From: Pseudomonas weihenstephanensis
GTDB lineage: Bacteria > Pseudomonadota > Gammaproteobacteria > Pseudomonadales > Pseudomonadaceae
Direction: 5' to 3'
Assembly (NCBI RefSeq): GCF_001043055.1
Contig: NZ_JYLF01000004.1
Span: 372,001 to 436,000, forward strand
DNA length: 64,000 nt
Below the pieces are notes generated by a model, which had not been told where the DNA came from, ran no database searches, and worked only from the letters and a program-made list of their open reading frames with translations. Below, one piece after another: positions 20,764-30,813 of the stretch; the first letter of the stretch is position 1; every line of letters starts with the position of its first letter. The position numbers and the translations under genes are program-made.

Positions 20764-22062
20764 TTACAGCGCCTTTTCAAAGATCTTGGAGTTGCGCTGG
20801 AAGTTATAGAGCGATGCTCGCGCCGCCGGTAAACGCTCGACGCTGCTCGGCTCGAAACCACGTTCGCGAAACCAGTGGGCCGTGCGCGTGGTTAATACGA
20901 ACAGGGTTTTGAGGCCCTGTGCCCGCGCCCGTTGTTCGATGCGCTCAAGCAGTTCATCCCCCCGGCGACCATGTCGGTATTCCGGGTTCACCGCCAGGCA
21001 CGCCAGTTCGCCCGCATCCGAGTCGGCAATCTGATACAGCGCCGCGCAGGCGATGATCATGCCTTCGCGCTCAACCACGCTGAACTGCTCAATCTCACGC
21101 TCCAGCACTTCGCGCGAACGACGCACCAGAATCCCCTGCTCTTCCAGCGGGCTGATCAGGTCGAGCAAGCCACCGACGTCTTCAATCGCCGCTTCGCGGA
21201 TCTTTTCGAATTGCTCCTGCGCAACCAGCGTGCCACCACCGTTGCGGGTGAACAGTTCGGTCAGCAATGCGCCGTCTTCGGCGTAGCTGACGATGTGGCT
21301 GCGGGCTACCCCGCCACGGCAGGCTTCCGCGGCGGCTTCCAGCAGTTCGGCCTGGTAATCGCTGCCCAGGCGCAGCATGTGTGCAGGCACTTGTTGCGGG
21401 CGCAGCTCACGCACCAGGTGACCGTCTTCGTCGAGCAAGCCCGGTTCGGCGCCGAACAACAGCAATTTGTCCGCACTCAAATCGATGGCCGCGCGCGTGG
21501 CCACGTCTTCGCAGGCTAAATTGAAAATCTCGCCGGTCGGCGAATACCCCAGGGGTGACAGCAGTACGATTGAGCGCTCGTCGAGCAGGCGATTAATGCC
21601 CTTGCGGTCCACCCGCCGCACTTCGCCGGTGTGGTGATAGTCCACGCCGTCAAGCACGCCAATCGGGCGCGCGGTCACCAAGTTGCCACTGGCCACCCGC
21701 AGCCGCGAGCCTTGCATCGGCGAGGAGGCCATGTCCATCGACAGGCGCGCTTCGATGGCAATGCGTAAATGGCCTACGGCGTCGATCACACATTCCAGCG
21801 TCGGCGCATCCGTAATGCGCATGCCTTCGTGGTAATGCGGTGTCAGGCCGCGGGCTTGCAGGCGGTGTTCGATTTGCGGGCGCGAGCCGTGAACCAGCAC
21901 CAGCCGCACGCCCAGGCTGTGCAGCAGCACCAGGTCGTGGACGATGTTGCCGAAATTGGGGTGTTCAACGCCATCGCCAGGCAGCATGACGACAAAGGTG
22001 CAATCGCGGTGGGCATTGATGTAAGGGGACGCGTGACGTAGCCAGTTAACGTAATCGGGCAT
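20764..22062 (-). CDS. argA: N-acetylglutamate synthase (kinase-fold type)
   Basis: This 432-residue protein fuses an amino-acid-kinase-like N-terminal domain (VLVHGSRPQIEHRL) to a C-terminal GNAT acetyltransferase (LACLAVNPEYRHGRRGDELLERI). It makes N-acetylglutamate, the first step of arginine synthesis, and is usually inhibited by arginine. The ATG at 22062 gives the family length. It is downstream of argE on the same strand, separated by 130 bases. Confidence 0.96.
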   Translation of the reverse strand: MPDYVNWLRHASPYINAHRDCTFVVMLPGDGVEHPNFGNIVHDLVLLHSLGVRLVLVHGSRPQIEHRLQARGLTPHYHEGMRITDAPTLECVIDAVGHLRIAIEARLSMDMASSPMQGSRLRVASGNLVTARPIGVLDGVDYHHTGEVRRVDRKGINRLLDERSIVLLSPLGYSPTGEIFNLACEDVATRAAIDLSADKLLLFGAEPGLLDEDGHLVRELRPQQVPAHMLRLGSDYQAELLEAAAEACRGGVARSHIVSYAEDGALLTELFTRNGGGTLVAQEQFEKIREAAIEDVGGLLDLISPLEEQGILVRRSREVLEREIEQFSVVEREGMIIACAALYQIADSDAGELACLAVNPEYRHGRRGDELLERIEQRARAQGLKTLFVLTTRTAHWFRERGFEPSSVERLPAARASLYNFQRNSKIFEKAL

Positions 22063-22192
22063 AACCGAAGCCTGTAGAAAAGTGAGTCGCCTAAAAAGGG
22101 CTGAACAGCAAACGCACAACGGGCTGGTAGTTATCGTCGAAACAGTGGCGACACGCGTGCTCTCCTTGTGTACGGGTTGGGCCTGCGGCGAT

Positions 22193-23344
22193 TTACTGCG
22201 CCGGGGTCAGGCAATAGTGTTTGATCAACTGACTCAGTAGACGCACGGTCGGCTGCAAACGTGACATTTCAAGGTGTTCACCCGGCTGATGCGCGCAGGT
22301 GATGTCACCGGGGCCCAGCACGATGGTTTCACAGCCAAGGCGCTGAAGATAAGGCGCTTCGGTGCCAAACGCTACCGCTTGCGCGCGATGCCCGGTAAGG
22401 CGCTCGGCCACCCGCACCAGTTCGCAGTCTGCGTCTTGCTCGAACGGCGCAACACCCGCCGCAATCGGCGCGAAGTCAATGCTCACCTGATGCCGGTCGG
22501 CCAAAGGGTCAAGCTTGCTGCGGATAATCGCACGCAGGCTCTGCGGGTCCATCCCCGGCAAAGGTCGCAGGTCGAACTCCAGCGAGCACTGGCCGCAAAT
22601 ACGGTTGGGGTTGTCGCCGCCGTGAATACAGCCAAAGTTGAGGGTCGGTTGCGGCACGCTGAACTGCGGGTTGCGGTATTCGTGCAGCCATTGCTGGCGC
22701 AGACTTTTAAGCTCGGTGATTGCATCGTGCATGGCGTCCAGTGCGCTGTGGCCCAGGCTGGGGTCGGAGGAGTGGCCGCTGCGCCCCAAAATGTCGATGC
22801 GCTCCATCATCACGCCTTTGTGCAGGCGGATCGGCTTGAGCCCCGTCGGCTCGCCAATCACCGCCGCCCGGCCCAGTGGCCGCCCCGCTTCGGCCAGTGC
22901 GCGGGCGCCGGCCATCGAGGTTTCTTCGTCGCAAGTGGCCAAAATCAGCAAAGGCTGCTTGAACGGCTGGTCGAGCAACGGACGCACGGCTTCGATAATC
23001 AGCGCAAAGAAGCCTTTCATGTCGCAACTGCCCAAGCCAACCCAGCGGTTATCGACTTCGGTGAGCTTGAGGGGATCGGTCTGCCACAGGGCGTCATCGT
23101 ATGGCACCGTGTCGCTGTGACCCGCCAGCACCAGACCGCCGGGGCCGCTTCCATAACTGGCGAGCAGGTTAAATTTGCCGGGGCTGACTGGCTGGATGTC
23201 GCACTTGAACCCCAAATCGCCCAGCCATGCCGCCAGTAAATCGATGACCGGGCGATTGCTCTGATCCAGATGAGCCTGGGTGCAACTGACGGACGGCGTG
23301 CTGATCAAGGCCGCAAATTGCTCTTTCATGGAAGGTATAGGCAT
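22193..23344 (-). CDS. argE: Acetylornithine deacetylase
   Basis: This 383-residue M20 metallopeptidase-family enzyme removes the acetyl group from N-acetylornithine. Metal-binding motifs are present: LAGHSDTVPYD, GLGSCDMKGF and CDEETSMAGAR. The start is the ATG at 23344 with AGGAAG seven bases upstream; the frame extends to 23620 but that part overlaps the neighbouring divergent promoter region. It lies before argA on the same strand. Confidence 0.93.
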   Translation of the reverse strand: MPIPSMKEQFAALISTPSVSCTQAHLDQSNRPVIDLLAAWLGDLGFKCDIQPVSPGKFNLLASYGSGPGGLVLAGHSDTVPYDDALWQTDPLKLTEVDNRWVGLGSCDMKGFFALIIEAVRPLLDQPFKQPLLILATCDEETSMAGARALAEAGRPLGRAAVIGEPTGLKPIRLHKGVMMERIDILGRSGHSSDPSLGHSALDAMHDAITELKSLRQQWLHEYRNPQFSVPQPTLNFGCIHGGDNPNRICGQCSLEFDLRPLPGMDPQSLRAIIRSKLDPLADRHQVSIDFAPIAAGVAPFEQDADCELVRVAERLTGHRAQAVAFGTEAPYLQRLGCETIVLGPGDITCAHQPGEHLEMSRLQPTVRLLSQLIKHYCLTPAQ

Positions 23345-23501
23345 GCGCTGACTTCCTGTTGGCGGGACGAGGCCCATCATAGAGCCATCTGCTTTGCAGA
23401 ATAAACCCATGCGGGGCACCCGGGCGGCGAGTCCTGTACACTGCACGGCCTTGGCAGCCACACCTTTCCCCGGCTGCGCACCGTTCCTGGATTTTCCGGC
23501 C

Positions 23502-24890
23502 ATGCAAAAAGAAACCGAAATCAAACTCCGCGTCAGCCGCGAAACCCTCGCCGCCTTGCGCGAGCACCCCTTGCTGAAAAAGCGCAACAAAAGTGGCTGG
23601 GAAAGCCGTGAGTTGCTCAATCAGTACTTCGACACCCCAGAGCGCGACCTGGCCAAGGCCAAGGTTGCCCTGCGCCTGCGCCGTGATGGCGAAGACGTCA
23701 TTCAAACCCTCAAGACCCGCGGCGAAAGCGTTGCCGGGCTGTCGGTGCGCAATGAATACGACTGGCACTTGCCCAAAGCCAAACTCGACGTCAAAAAGCT
23801 CGACGGCGAATGCTGGCCCGAAGCGTTGGCCGAGCTGGACAAAAAGACCCTTAAACCGATTTTCACCACTGATTTCGTGCGCGAGCGCGCTGAAATCTCG
23901 TGGGGCCGCGGCAAAGCCAAAGTGGTGATCGAAGCCGCACTGGACTTGGGCCATGTGATTGCTGGCAAGCACAAAGAAGAAATCTGCGAACTGGAACTCG
24001 AACTGCGCGAAGGCGAGCCAGCTGCCCTGCTGGAACTGGCCGCCGAGCTGGCTGAAAAACTGGCGTTGATGCCGTGTGACATCAGCAAGGCTGAGCGCGG
24101 CTATCGCCTGTTCGATGCCAACAGCTACTCAGTCAACCTGCCAGCCCCTGAGCTGACACCCGAAACGCCACTGGACGACGCCTTTGCCGCCCTGGCCTGG
24201 CACTTGCTGGCCAGCAGCCAGCGTCTGGCCGAGCAATACCGTTTCAATGGCCACTGGCGTCTGCTGCAAGATTGGGTGCAACAGTTGATCGACCTGCGCG
24301 CCCTGGTCAGCAGCCTCGGCCAAGCCGCGCCACGCCAATCCACCAACGCGTTGCGCGCCTCCCTCGACGCACTGCTGGAAGACTGGCGCCCACTGGTGCA
24401 AATCGGTCAGGACGACGAAGACGTGCGCAAAGCCGCACCGGAGCAGTTCCTTGAAGAACTCGAAGACCCGCGCTGGGGCCAGTTCTCGCTCAACACGTCG
24501 CGCTGGTTGATGGACCGCAGCTGGACCGTGGACCGTGGCACCACCCGTGGCAATCGTCAGGGTGCTGCACAACTGAGCAGCTGGTTGCCGCGCTTGCTGT
24601 CGGATGAAGCCATCGCATTGCGTCTGAACCGCTACCAACAGCAGCCGGAAGACTTGGCCGAGCAACTGCCACGCATCGAGCGAATTCAGGCATGGCTGCG
24701 TCTGGCGCGTGGGGTGTTGGACATCGCCGAAGTTGACCGTCTGTACGGTGAGATGAACAAGTTGCAAGACTTGGCCAATCAACCCATCACAGAAGACGCT
24801 GAGGCCAACGATGCCTTGCTCGATGCCCGTAAGCACCAAGCCATCGCGGTCTACCAGAACCGCGCCTGGAAGACCTTGCTGCGCGGTTAA
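23502..24890 (+). CDS. CYTH and CHAD domain protein (inorganic triphosphatase type)
   Basis: This 462-residue protein has an N-terminal CYTH domain starting with the ExExK motif (KETEIKLRV) and containing LRLRRDGEDVIQTLKTRG, then a helical CHAD domain from about residue 220 rich in His, Arg and Lys. YgiF, the E. coli relative, hydrolyses inorganic triphosphate; CHAD binds polyphosphate. Function here is inferred. The ATG at 23502 starts the motif directly. Divergent from argE. Confidence 0.88.
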   Translation: MQKETEIKLRVSRETLAALREHPLLKKRNKSGWESRELLNQYFDTPERDLAKAKVALRLRRDGEDVIQTLKTRGESVAGLSVRNEYDWHLPKAKLDVKKLDGECWPEALAELDKKTLKPIFTTDFVRERAEISWGRGKAKVVIEAALDLGHVIAGKHKEEICELELELREGEPAALLELAAELAEKLALMPCDISKAERGYRLFDANSYSVNLPAPELTPETPLDDAFAALAWHLLASSQRLAEQYRFNGHWRLLQDWVQQLIDLRALVSSLGQAAPRQSTNALRASLDALLEDWRPLVQIGQDDEDVRKAAPEQFLEELEDPRWGQFSLNTSRWLMDRSWTVDRGTTRGNRQGAAQLSSWLPRLLSDEAIALRLNRYQQQPEDLAEQLPRIERIQAWLRLARGVLDIAEVDRLYGEMNKLQDLANQPITEDAEANDALLDARKHQAIAVYQNRAWKTLLRG

Positions 24891-24925
24891 GGCTGCAACG
24901 TCGGGTTTTTGAGCATGCCAAAGTT

Positions 24926-25050
24926 GGCGACGGCGACGTCCGAGGGCGAAGCCGTCGCCATGCCTTAAAACGCGGTATGGCCGGTAAAACACCTACATCG
25001 ACTTACGACGGCTGCGCCGCCGGACGTAGCCTGCGGCACCTGCTACATGG
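24926..25050. repeat. REP-like palindromic element
   Basis: GC-rich inverted arms (GGCGACGTCCGAGGGCGAAGCCGTCG ... CGACGGCTGCGCCGCCGGACG, split) fill most of the gap between the CYTH/CHAD gene and blc. Confidence 0.65.
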
Positions 25051-25074
25051 GTGCCGCTGGTAGCGACTAGGGTT

Positions 25075-25620
25075 TTACTCCTGCCCCCGCCAGATCAAGC
25101 GCGTTGTGTCATAGCCCTGCTGCTGAGCCTTGCTGAGCAGTTCGTCGCGGGTTTGCTGGTCAATGGTCGGCTTGCGCGACAACAGCCACAGGTAGCGGCG
25201 ATCGGGATTGCCCACCAGCGCCGTGCTGTAGTTATCGCCCAGGTACAACACCCAGTAATCGCCCTTGGTCACGCCCGGCAATAGCGTCGACACCCAGTTA
25301 TCAAACTCAACCCACAACTTGTCGGTCTTGCCCGGTACTTGTGGCGTCGCTGTGCCTTTGGCCTCCTCCCACTTGCCCTCTGCCGTGAGGCAACGGTTCA
25401 ACACTGCCACGTTGCCATCGGGCTTGAGGGTGTAATGCGCTTGTGATTGCACACAGTTGCGCTGGAAGAACATCGGCAACCGTGCCTGCTCGTACCAGGT
25501 GCCCTGGTAACGCTTGAGATCAACGTTGTCGACCGTTTTGGGCGCCAGTGTGTCATTGCCAGAGCTGGCGCAACCGGCCAACACCAGCGAAGCGCCTAGA
25601 CACGCTAAAAGACGTTTCAT
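25075..25620 (-). CDS. blc: Outer-membrane lipocalin lipoprotein Blc
   Basis: This 181-residue protein has a lipoprotein signal (MKRLLACLGASLVLAGC, Cys17) and a lipocalin fold with the GTWYEQAR motif and terminal GQE. Blc-type proteins bind lysophospholipids or fatty acids at the outer membrane under envelope stress. The 25642-25896 lipoprotein is immediately upstream on the same strand, so the two are probably co-transcribed. Confidence 0.92.
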   Translation of the reverse strand: MKRLLACLGASLVLAGCASSGNDTLAPKTVDNVDLKRYQGTWYEQARLPMFFQRNCVQSQAHYTLKPDGNVAVLNRCLTAEGKWEEAKGTATPQVPGKTDKLWVEFDNWVSTLLPGVTKGDYWVLYLGDNYSTALVGNPDRRYLWLLSRKPTIDQQTRDELLSKAQQQGYDTTRLIWRGQE

Positions 25621-25641
25621 GGTGAACGCTCCTGCGATGGC

Positions 25642-25896
25642 TTATTTCAAGCCCTGGCCCGAGAACATCAACACTTTGTCACCGGCATATTGCACGCTGA
25701 TAAAGCTGTTTTTATCGCCCCACGTGCAGCTCGACATGCCCAGCGCGCCAGAGCAATCGGTCGGGCTGCCCAGCAACTTTTCAACCTCGGCCTTGGGCAT
25801 GCCCGCCGAAAGTTTTGAATAGTTTTCCTGGTTGACCTTGCTGCAAGCTGCCAGCAACACACAAAACGACAACAACGCCAAAGAACGCAACTTCAT
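25642..25896 (-). CDS. Small SmpA/OmlA-like lipoprotein
   Basis: This 84-residue protein has a signal peptide with lipobox LLAAC (Cys20) and a BamE-like domain: LSAGMPKAEVEKLLGSPTDC. The pattern fits the DUF3862/SmpA-OmlA small lipoproteins. Its role is unknown. The start is the ATG at 25896 that opens the signal peptide; an ATG at 25926 is less likely. It precedes blc, with 21 bases between them. Confidence 0.8.
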   Translation of the reverse strand: MKLRSLALLSFCVLLAACSKVNQENYSKLSAGMPKAEVEKLLGSPTDCSGALGMSSCTWGDKNSFISVQYAGDKVLMFSGQGLK

Positions 25897-26131
25897 GGAC
25901 AAGCTCCTGAACGGGAAAGTCGGCATCGCTGCCTCAATGAGAGCTTAGAAGAGAAAAGCGTGACGGGGTTCCCGAAGGGAGGGGGAGATTTGTTGAATGC
26001 AGATACGACGAGGGGATGGTGGCCCCCTGACGCTGCCAAAGGCTGCGAGGAGAATAGCGGAGGCATTTGAGAAAAGGGGGCCTTGGCCCCCTTCGCAGCC
26101 GGCGCCAGCGACGGCGCGTTTGAAGCAGGGC

Positions 26132-27142
26132 TTACGCTTTGTGGTAAGCGGTGATGCGTGCCACTTCTTCTTTCGACCCCAGGAACACCGCTACACGCTG
26201 GTGCAGGCCTTCAGGCTGAATGTCGAGAATGCGCTGGTGGCCGTCAGTTGAAGCGCCGCCGGCCTGTTCAACCAGGAACGACATCGGGTTGGCTTCGTAC
26301 ATCAAACGCAATTTGCCCGGCTTGGACGGCTCGCGGCTGTCGCGCGGGTACATGAACAGACCGCCACGGGTCAGGATGCGGTGCACGTCAGCGACCATCG
26401 CGGCCACCCAGCGCATGTTGTAGTTCTTTTTCAGCGGGCCGTCTTCACCGGCCAGCAGCTCGCTGACGTAGCGCTGTACCGGGGCTTCCCAGTGACGCTG
26501 GTTGGACATGTTGATGGCGAATTCCTGCGTGCTTTCAGGAATGGTGATGTTTTCGTGGGTCAGCACGAAGCTGCCCATTTCGCGGTCCAGCGTGAAACCT
26601 TTAACGCCATCGCCCAAGGTCAGTACCAGCATGGTCTGAGGGCCATAGATGGCATAACCGGCAGCCACTTGGGTGGCGCCCGGTTGCAGGAAGGCTTTCT
26701 CGCCCAGGTCGCCGTTTTCAGCCAGGTGGCCTTCCGGGCAACGCAACACGGAGAAAATCGTGCCGACCGGCGCGTTGATGTCGATGTTGGACGAGCCGTC
26801 CAGCGGGTCGAATACCAACAGGTACGCGCCTTTAGGGTATTTGCCAGGGATCTGGTAGGCGTTGTCCATTTCTTCGGACGCCATGCCGGCCAGGTGACCG
26901 CCCCATTCGTTGGCTTCGAGCAGGATTTCGTTGGAAATCACGTCGAGTTTTTTCTGCACCTCACCTTGCACGTTTTCGGTGCCCATGCTGCCCAGAACAC
27001 CACCCAGGGCGCCTTTGGACACGGCGTGGTTGATCTCTTTACAAGCACGCGCCACCACTTCGATGAGGAAACGCAAATCAGCAGGCGTGTTGTTGCTGCG
27101 GGTCTGCTCGATCAAATAGCGACTCAGGGTAACGCGGGACAT
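26132..27142 (-). CDS. fbp: Fructose-1,6-bisphosphatase class I
   Basis: This 336-residue gluconeogenic enzyme carries the metal site [19 protein letters not shown] and the conserved C-terminal [20 protein letters not shown] (split). The ATG at 27142 gives the usual length. It is a single gene, and works with pckA in gluconeogenesis. The 235-base gap to its left contains only a short palindrome. Confidence 0.97.
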   Translation of the reverse strand: MSRVTLSRYLIEQTRSNNTPADLRFLIEVVARACKEINHAVSKGALGGVLGSMGTENVQGEVQKKLDVISNEILLEANEWGGHLAGMASEEMDNAYQIPGKYPKGAYLLVFDPLDGSSNIDINAPVGTIFSVLRCPEGHLAENGDLGEKAFLQPGATQVAAGYAIYGPQTMLVLTLGDGVKGFTLDREMGSFVLTHENITIPESTQEFAINMSNQRHWEAPVQRYVSELLAGEDGPLKKNYNMRWVAAMVADVHRILTRGGLFMYPRDSREPSKPGKLRLMYEANPMSFLVEQAGGASTDGHQRILDIQPEGLHQRVAVFLGSKEEVARITAYHKA

Positions 27143-27276
27143 GTAAGGCTCCGAACAAGGGGGAGGGGGCAAAAAACCCGCGCAGTTTAACGCGTGTTGC
27201 CGTGCAAATCTTCTAATCAGACTGATAACCGGCCGGGCGGGTTCAGTTGAGGCGTAAAAACGGGCGCTGGCGCCCC

Positions 27277-27393
27277 GTAGCAGCGGGCGCCGCGTCCGAT
27301 TGCGAAGCGATCGTAAATTCAGCGCCTGCGTTTAGCCAGACAAATACAAAGCGCTTTTATACAACGGCTACGCCTGCGGCGGCTGCTACAGGG
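27277..27393. repeat. REP-like palindromic element
   Basis: Inverted arms (GTAGCAGCGGGCGCCGCG ... CGCCTGCGGCGGCTGCTAC) fill the gap between fbp and glgP, with the GATCGTAAATT core typical of the other copies. Confidence 0.65.
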
Positions 27394-27396
27394 CGG

Positions 27397-29844
27397 TTAT
27401 AGCGCCTTCCAAATGTCTGTGGCGTATTCACGAATGGTGCGGTCTGAGGAGAACCAGCCCATGCGCGCCGTGTTGAGCACTGCGGTACGCCACCACGCGT
27501 CTTTGTCGTGCCACAGCTGTTCGACGCGCATTTGCGCCTCCCAATAGGCATCGAAGTCTGCGCACACCAAAAAACGGTCGTAATCAATCAGCGAGTCAAT
27601 CAGACCGGTGTAGCGCGCCGGGTCATCGTAGGAAAACACGCCACCTCGTATGGCCTGTAACACATCATTGAGGCGGTGCGACGCCGCAATTTCAGCACTG
27701 GCGTTAAATTCGCCATTGCGCTTGCGTGCTTCGACTTGCTGCGCGCTAAGGCCGAAAATAAACATGTTTTCGGCCCCTACCCGCTCGCACATTTCAACGT
27801 TTGCGCCATCCATCGTGCCGATGGTCAACGCACCGTTAAGCCCGAACTTCATGTTGCTGGTGCCGGACGCTTCATAACCGGCGGTGGAGATTTGCTCAGA
27901 CAAGTCGGCCGCCGGGATGATGTTTTCGGCCAGACTGACGTTGTAGTTGGGGATAAATACCACTTTGAGCAACCCGCGCACGGTGGGGTCGTTGTTCACT
28001 GTGCGGGCGATGTCGTTGGTCAGTTTGATGATCAATTTGGCCTGTTGATAACTGGCCGCGGCCTTGCCCGCGAAAATTTTCACCCGTGGCACCCAGCGGT
28101 TGCCCGGCTCGGCCCGAATCGCCTGATACAGCGCCACGGTGTGCAGCAAATTGAGCAATTGGCGCTTGTACTCATGGATGCGCTTGACCTGCACGTCGAA
28201 CATGGCCTCAGGGTTGACCACGATGGCGAGGCGCTCGTAAATCAAAGCGGCCAGGGTGCATTTGCTTTGCAGCCGTTGCTCTGCGAACTGCTGGCGAAAG
28301 TCGGCGCGCTCGGCAAATGGCTCCAGTTCAATCAGGTTGTGCTCCGGATCGTCCTGAATCTGCGGGCCCAGGGCCTCAACCAGCATCGCCGTCAGTGGCG
28401 GGTTGGACTGATACAGCCAGCGGCGAAAGGTGACGCCGTTGGTTTTGTTGTTGATGCGATCGGGGTACAGCTTGTGCATTTCAGAGAACACAGTACTGCG
28501 CATCAGTTGCGTGTGCAGCCCCGACACGCCGTTGACGCTGTGGCAGCCCAGGAACGCCAGGTTGCCCATGCGTACGCGACGGCCGTTGTCTTCTTCGATC
28601 AAAGACACGGCGCGCAGCACATCAAAATCATGCACGTCCTTCTCGCGCAGCGAATCAATGTGCAACCCGTTGATCAGGTAGATGATTTGCATGTGGCGCG
28701 GCAGCAAACGCTCCATCAGTCCTACCGGCCAGGTTTCCAGCGCCTCTGGCAACAAGGTGTGATTGGTGTACGCCAGGGTTTGCACCGTGACATCCCAGGC
28801 CACGCTCCACTCCATGTCGTGCTCGTCGACCAGAATACGCATCAGCTCGGCCACGGCGATGGAGGGGTGAGTGTCGTTGAGCTGGATGGCGACATGCTCA
28901 CCCAGGCTGAGCAACGTGAAGCCTTGATCGAGGTGGCGGCGGATCAAGTCTTTTAAAGAGGCTGCCACAAAGAAGTATTCCTGACGCAGGCGCAACTCCT
29001 GGCCCGCCTCAGTGCTGTCGGCCGGGTACAGAACCCGCGAAATGCTTTCGGCGCGCACCACTTCGGCCACCGCGCCCAAATGATCGCCAGCGTTGAAGCG
29101 TTCGAGGTGCAATTCATGCACCGCCCTCGCCCGCCACAACCGCAAGGTGTTCACACTGGAACCGCGCCATCCCACAACGGGGGTGTCATAGGCAATGGCG
29201 CGTACGGTTTCGCCGGGCCACCAGATTTGCCGCGAGTGCCCTTGCTCGTCGATTTTGGTTTCGACCGCCCCGCCAAAACCGATGGGGTAGACCACTTCGG
29301 CGCGCTCGAACTCCCACGGGTTGCCGAAATCCAGCCAGTTCTCGGTTTGCTCCTGCTGCCAGCCATCGACAATGCTTTGGCGGAACAGCCCGTGTTCATA
29401 ACGGATGCCATAACCGTGGGCCGCGACGCCCAAGGTTGCCATGCTTTCCATGAAACACGCCGCCAAACGCCCCAGCCCGCCATTGCCCAGCGCAGCGTCG
29501 GGTTCAAGCAGGCGGATCTGCTCAAGGTCGACACCCAGCTCGGTCAACGCTTCACGGGCGATGTCCAGCAGCCCGAGGTTGCTCAGGCTGTCGTAGAGCA
29601 ACCGACCGATCAAAAACTCCAGAGACAGGTAGTACACCCGCTTCTGACCCTTGCGATAAATCTGCCGCGTGTGGTCCATCCAGTGCTCGACCATGTGGTC
29701 GCGGGCGGCCAGCGCAATGGCTTCAAACCAGTCGTGGTCAAACGCGTGTTCAGGGTCCTTACCCACCGCGTACGTCAGTTTAGCCAGTACAGCAGCACGA
29801 AATGCCGCCACTTGTGCATCACAAACAAGCGGTTCCTGGGACAT
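27397..29844 (-). CDS. glgP: Glycogen phosphorylase
   Basis: This 815-residue enzyme releases glucose-1-phosphate from glycogen or maltodextrin. The pyridoxal-phosphate Lys is in EASGTSNMKFGLNGALTIGT; NDTHPSIAVAELMRILVDEH and GNGGLGRLAACFMESMA are conserved. Length matches bacterial GlgP/MalP. No glg synthesis genes are near, so it is monocistronic here. Confidence 0.95.
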   Translation of the reverse strand: MSQEPLVCDAQVAAFRAAVLAKLTYAVGKDPEHAFDHDWFEAIALAARDHMVEHWMDHTRQIYRKGQKRVYYLSLEFLIGRLLYDSLSNLGLLDIAREALTELGVDLEQIRLLEPDAALGNGGLGRLAACFMESMATLGVAAHGYGIRYEHGLFRQSIVDGWQQEQTENWLDFGNPWEFERAEVVYPIGFGGAVETKIDEQGHSRQIWWPGETVRAIAYDTPVVGWRGSSVNTLRLWRARAVHELHLERFNAGDHLGAVAEVVRAESISRVLYPADSTEAGQELRLRQEYFFVAASLKDLIRRHLDQGFTLLSLGEHVAIQLNDTHPSIAVAELMRILVDEHDMEWSVAWDVTVQTLAYTNHTLLPEALETWPVGLMERLLPRHMQIIYLINGLHIDSLREKDVHDFDVLRAVSLIEEDNGRRVRMGNLAFLGCHSVNGVSGLHTQLMRSTVFSEMHKLYPDRINNKTNGVTFRRWLYQSNPPLTAMLVEALGPQIQDDPEHNLIELEPFAERADFRQQFAEQRLQSKCTLAALIYERLAIVVNPEAMFDVQVKRIHEYKRQLLNLLHTVALYQAIRAEPGNRWVPRVKIFAGKAAASYQQAKLIIKLTNDIARTVNNDPTVRGLLKVVFIPNYNVSLAENIIPAADLSEQISTAGYEASGTSNMKFGLNGALTIGTMDGANVEMCERVGAENMFIFGLSAQQVEARKRNGEFNASAEIAASHRLNDVLQAIRGGVFSYDDPARYTGLIDSLIDYDRFLVCADFDAYWEAQMRVEQLWHDKDAWWRTAVLNTARMGWFSSDRTIREYATDIWKAL

Positions 29845-30087
29845 CGATACAACCTCAAGCGAGATGGAGCGATTTGGAGAACGAATGGAGTCAGCCTAGA
29901 CGTTCTGACAAAAGGCGGCGGCTCAGGTTCGAGGTTTTTGCAGGTTTTTATGGCGCCCGCAGCGCGCAAACACGCCCTGAAAAGAGGCAGAACCCCCTGG
30001 CGAGCAAAAAACCGGCAAATGGTTGTTCAAATATTCATCAACCCCGGTATGATCGCGCGCCCTGTTACACGCTGGAATATAAGCCTG

Positions 30088-30522
30088 ATGAAGTCCAACC
30101 TGATCGCCGCCGCGGAAATCGACCGTCTCGATACGTGGGCCAAGTACACCGCGCCCATGTGCGGCTCCTGCATTTCCAGCTGCTGCACCCTGCCGGTTGA
30201 GGTCAAGGTCAAAGACTTGATCCGCATCGGTCTGGTTGATGAGTTCGAACTCGGCGATCCACCGAAGAACATCGCCAAGCGCCTGCAAAAAGAAGGGATT
30301 GTGGAACGTTTCAACCAGAAGTCGGGCATTTTCACGTTGCAGCGCATGAGCAACAACGATTGCCTGTACCTGGACCGCAAGTCGCGCATGTGCACCATCT
30401 ACGACAAGCGCCCGGACACGTGCCGCAACCACCCGCGCATCGGTCCGCGTCCGGGGTACTGCGCGTATATTCCAAAGGCTGTCGAGCGCAAAAACAGCAG
30501 CGTTAAATTAATGGATTTTTGA
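30088..30522 (+). CDS. YkgJ family cysteine cluster protein
   Basis: This 144-residue cytosolic protein has the cysteine arrangement of the YkgJ/CxxCxxCC family: MCGSCISSCC near residue 25, then CLYLD, CTIYDKRPDTCRNHP and a late Cys. The cluster probably binds zinc or an iron-sulfur centre. Function unknown. ATG at 30088 gives the family start. It is followed by a repeat cluster and terminator. Confidence 0.8.
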   Translation: MKSNLIAAAEIDRLDTWAKYTAPMCGSCISSCCTLPVEVKVKDLIRIGLVDEFELGDPPKNIAKRLQKEGIVERFNQKSGIFTLQRMSNNDCLYLDRKSRMCTIYDKRPDTCRNHPRIGPRPGYCAYIPKAVERKNSSVKLMDF

Positions 30523-30532
30523 TTCAGTACAG

Positions 30533-30725
30533 ACCCTCACCCCAACCCTCTCCCATAGGGAGAGGGCGCTCTACCGAGCTGTATGCACAATCACTGACAA
30601 CCTGAAATAACGCCCTCACCCAGAGAGACAGGTGGTTCTACCGAGCTGCTTGCGCAATCACTGACAACCTCAACTACTTGAAACACCACGCATCGGCTCC
30701 CTCGGGAGAGGGCTGGGGTGAGGGT
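30533..30725. repeat. Composite repeat element after the YkgJ gene
   Basis: Outer arms (CCCTCACCCCAACCCTCTCCC at 30534-30554, split; GGGAGAGGGCTGGGGTGAGGG at 30704-30724, split) are inverted. Inside, a 34-base sequence (TCTACCGAGCTG ... CACTGACAACCT) appears twice as a direct repeat, at 30570-30603 and 30637-30670. No reading frame is credible. Confidence 0.75.
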
Positions 30726-30755
30726 CTGCCTGCTGCAAACACAAATCCCGGACAT

Positions 30756-30795
30756 AAAAAAACGCCCCCGACCGCAAGGTCGGGGGCGTTTTTGT
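30756..30795. terminator. Bidirectional terminator between YkgJ gene and typA
   Basis: ACGCCCCCGACC and its complement flank a short GCAA loop, with an A-run before and a T-run after. Confidence 0.9.
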
Positions 30796-30813
30796 AACCG
30801 CTAACTAAGTGAC

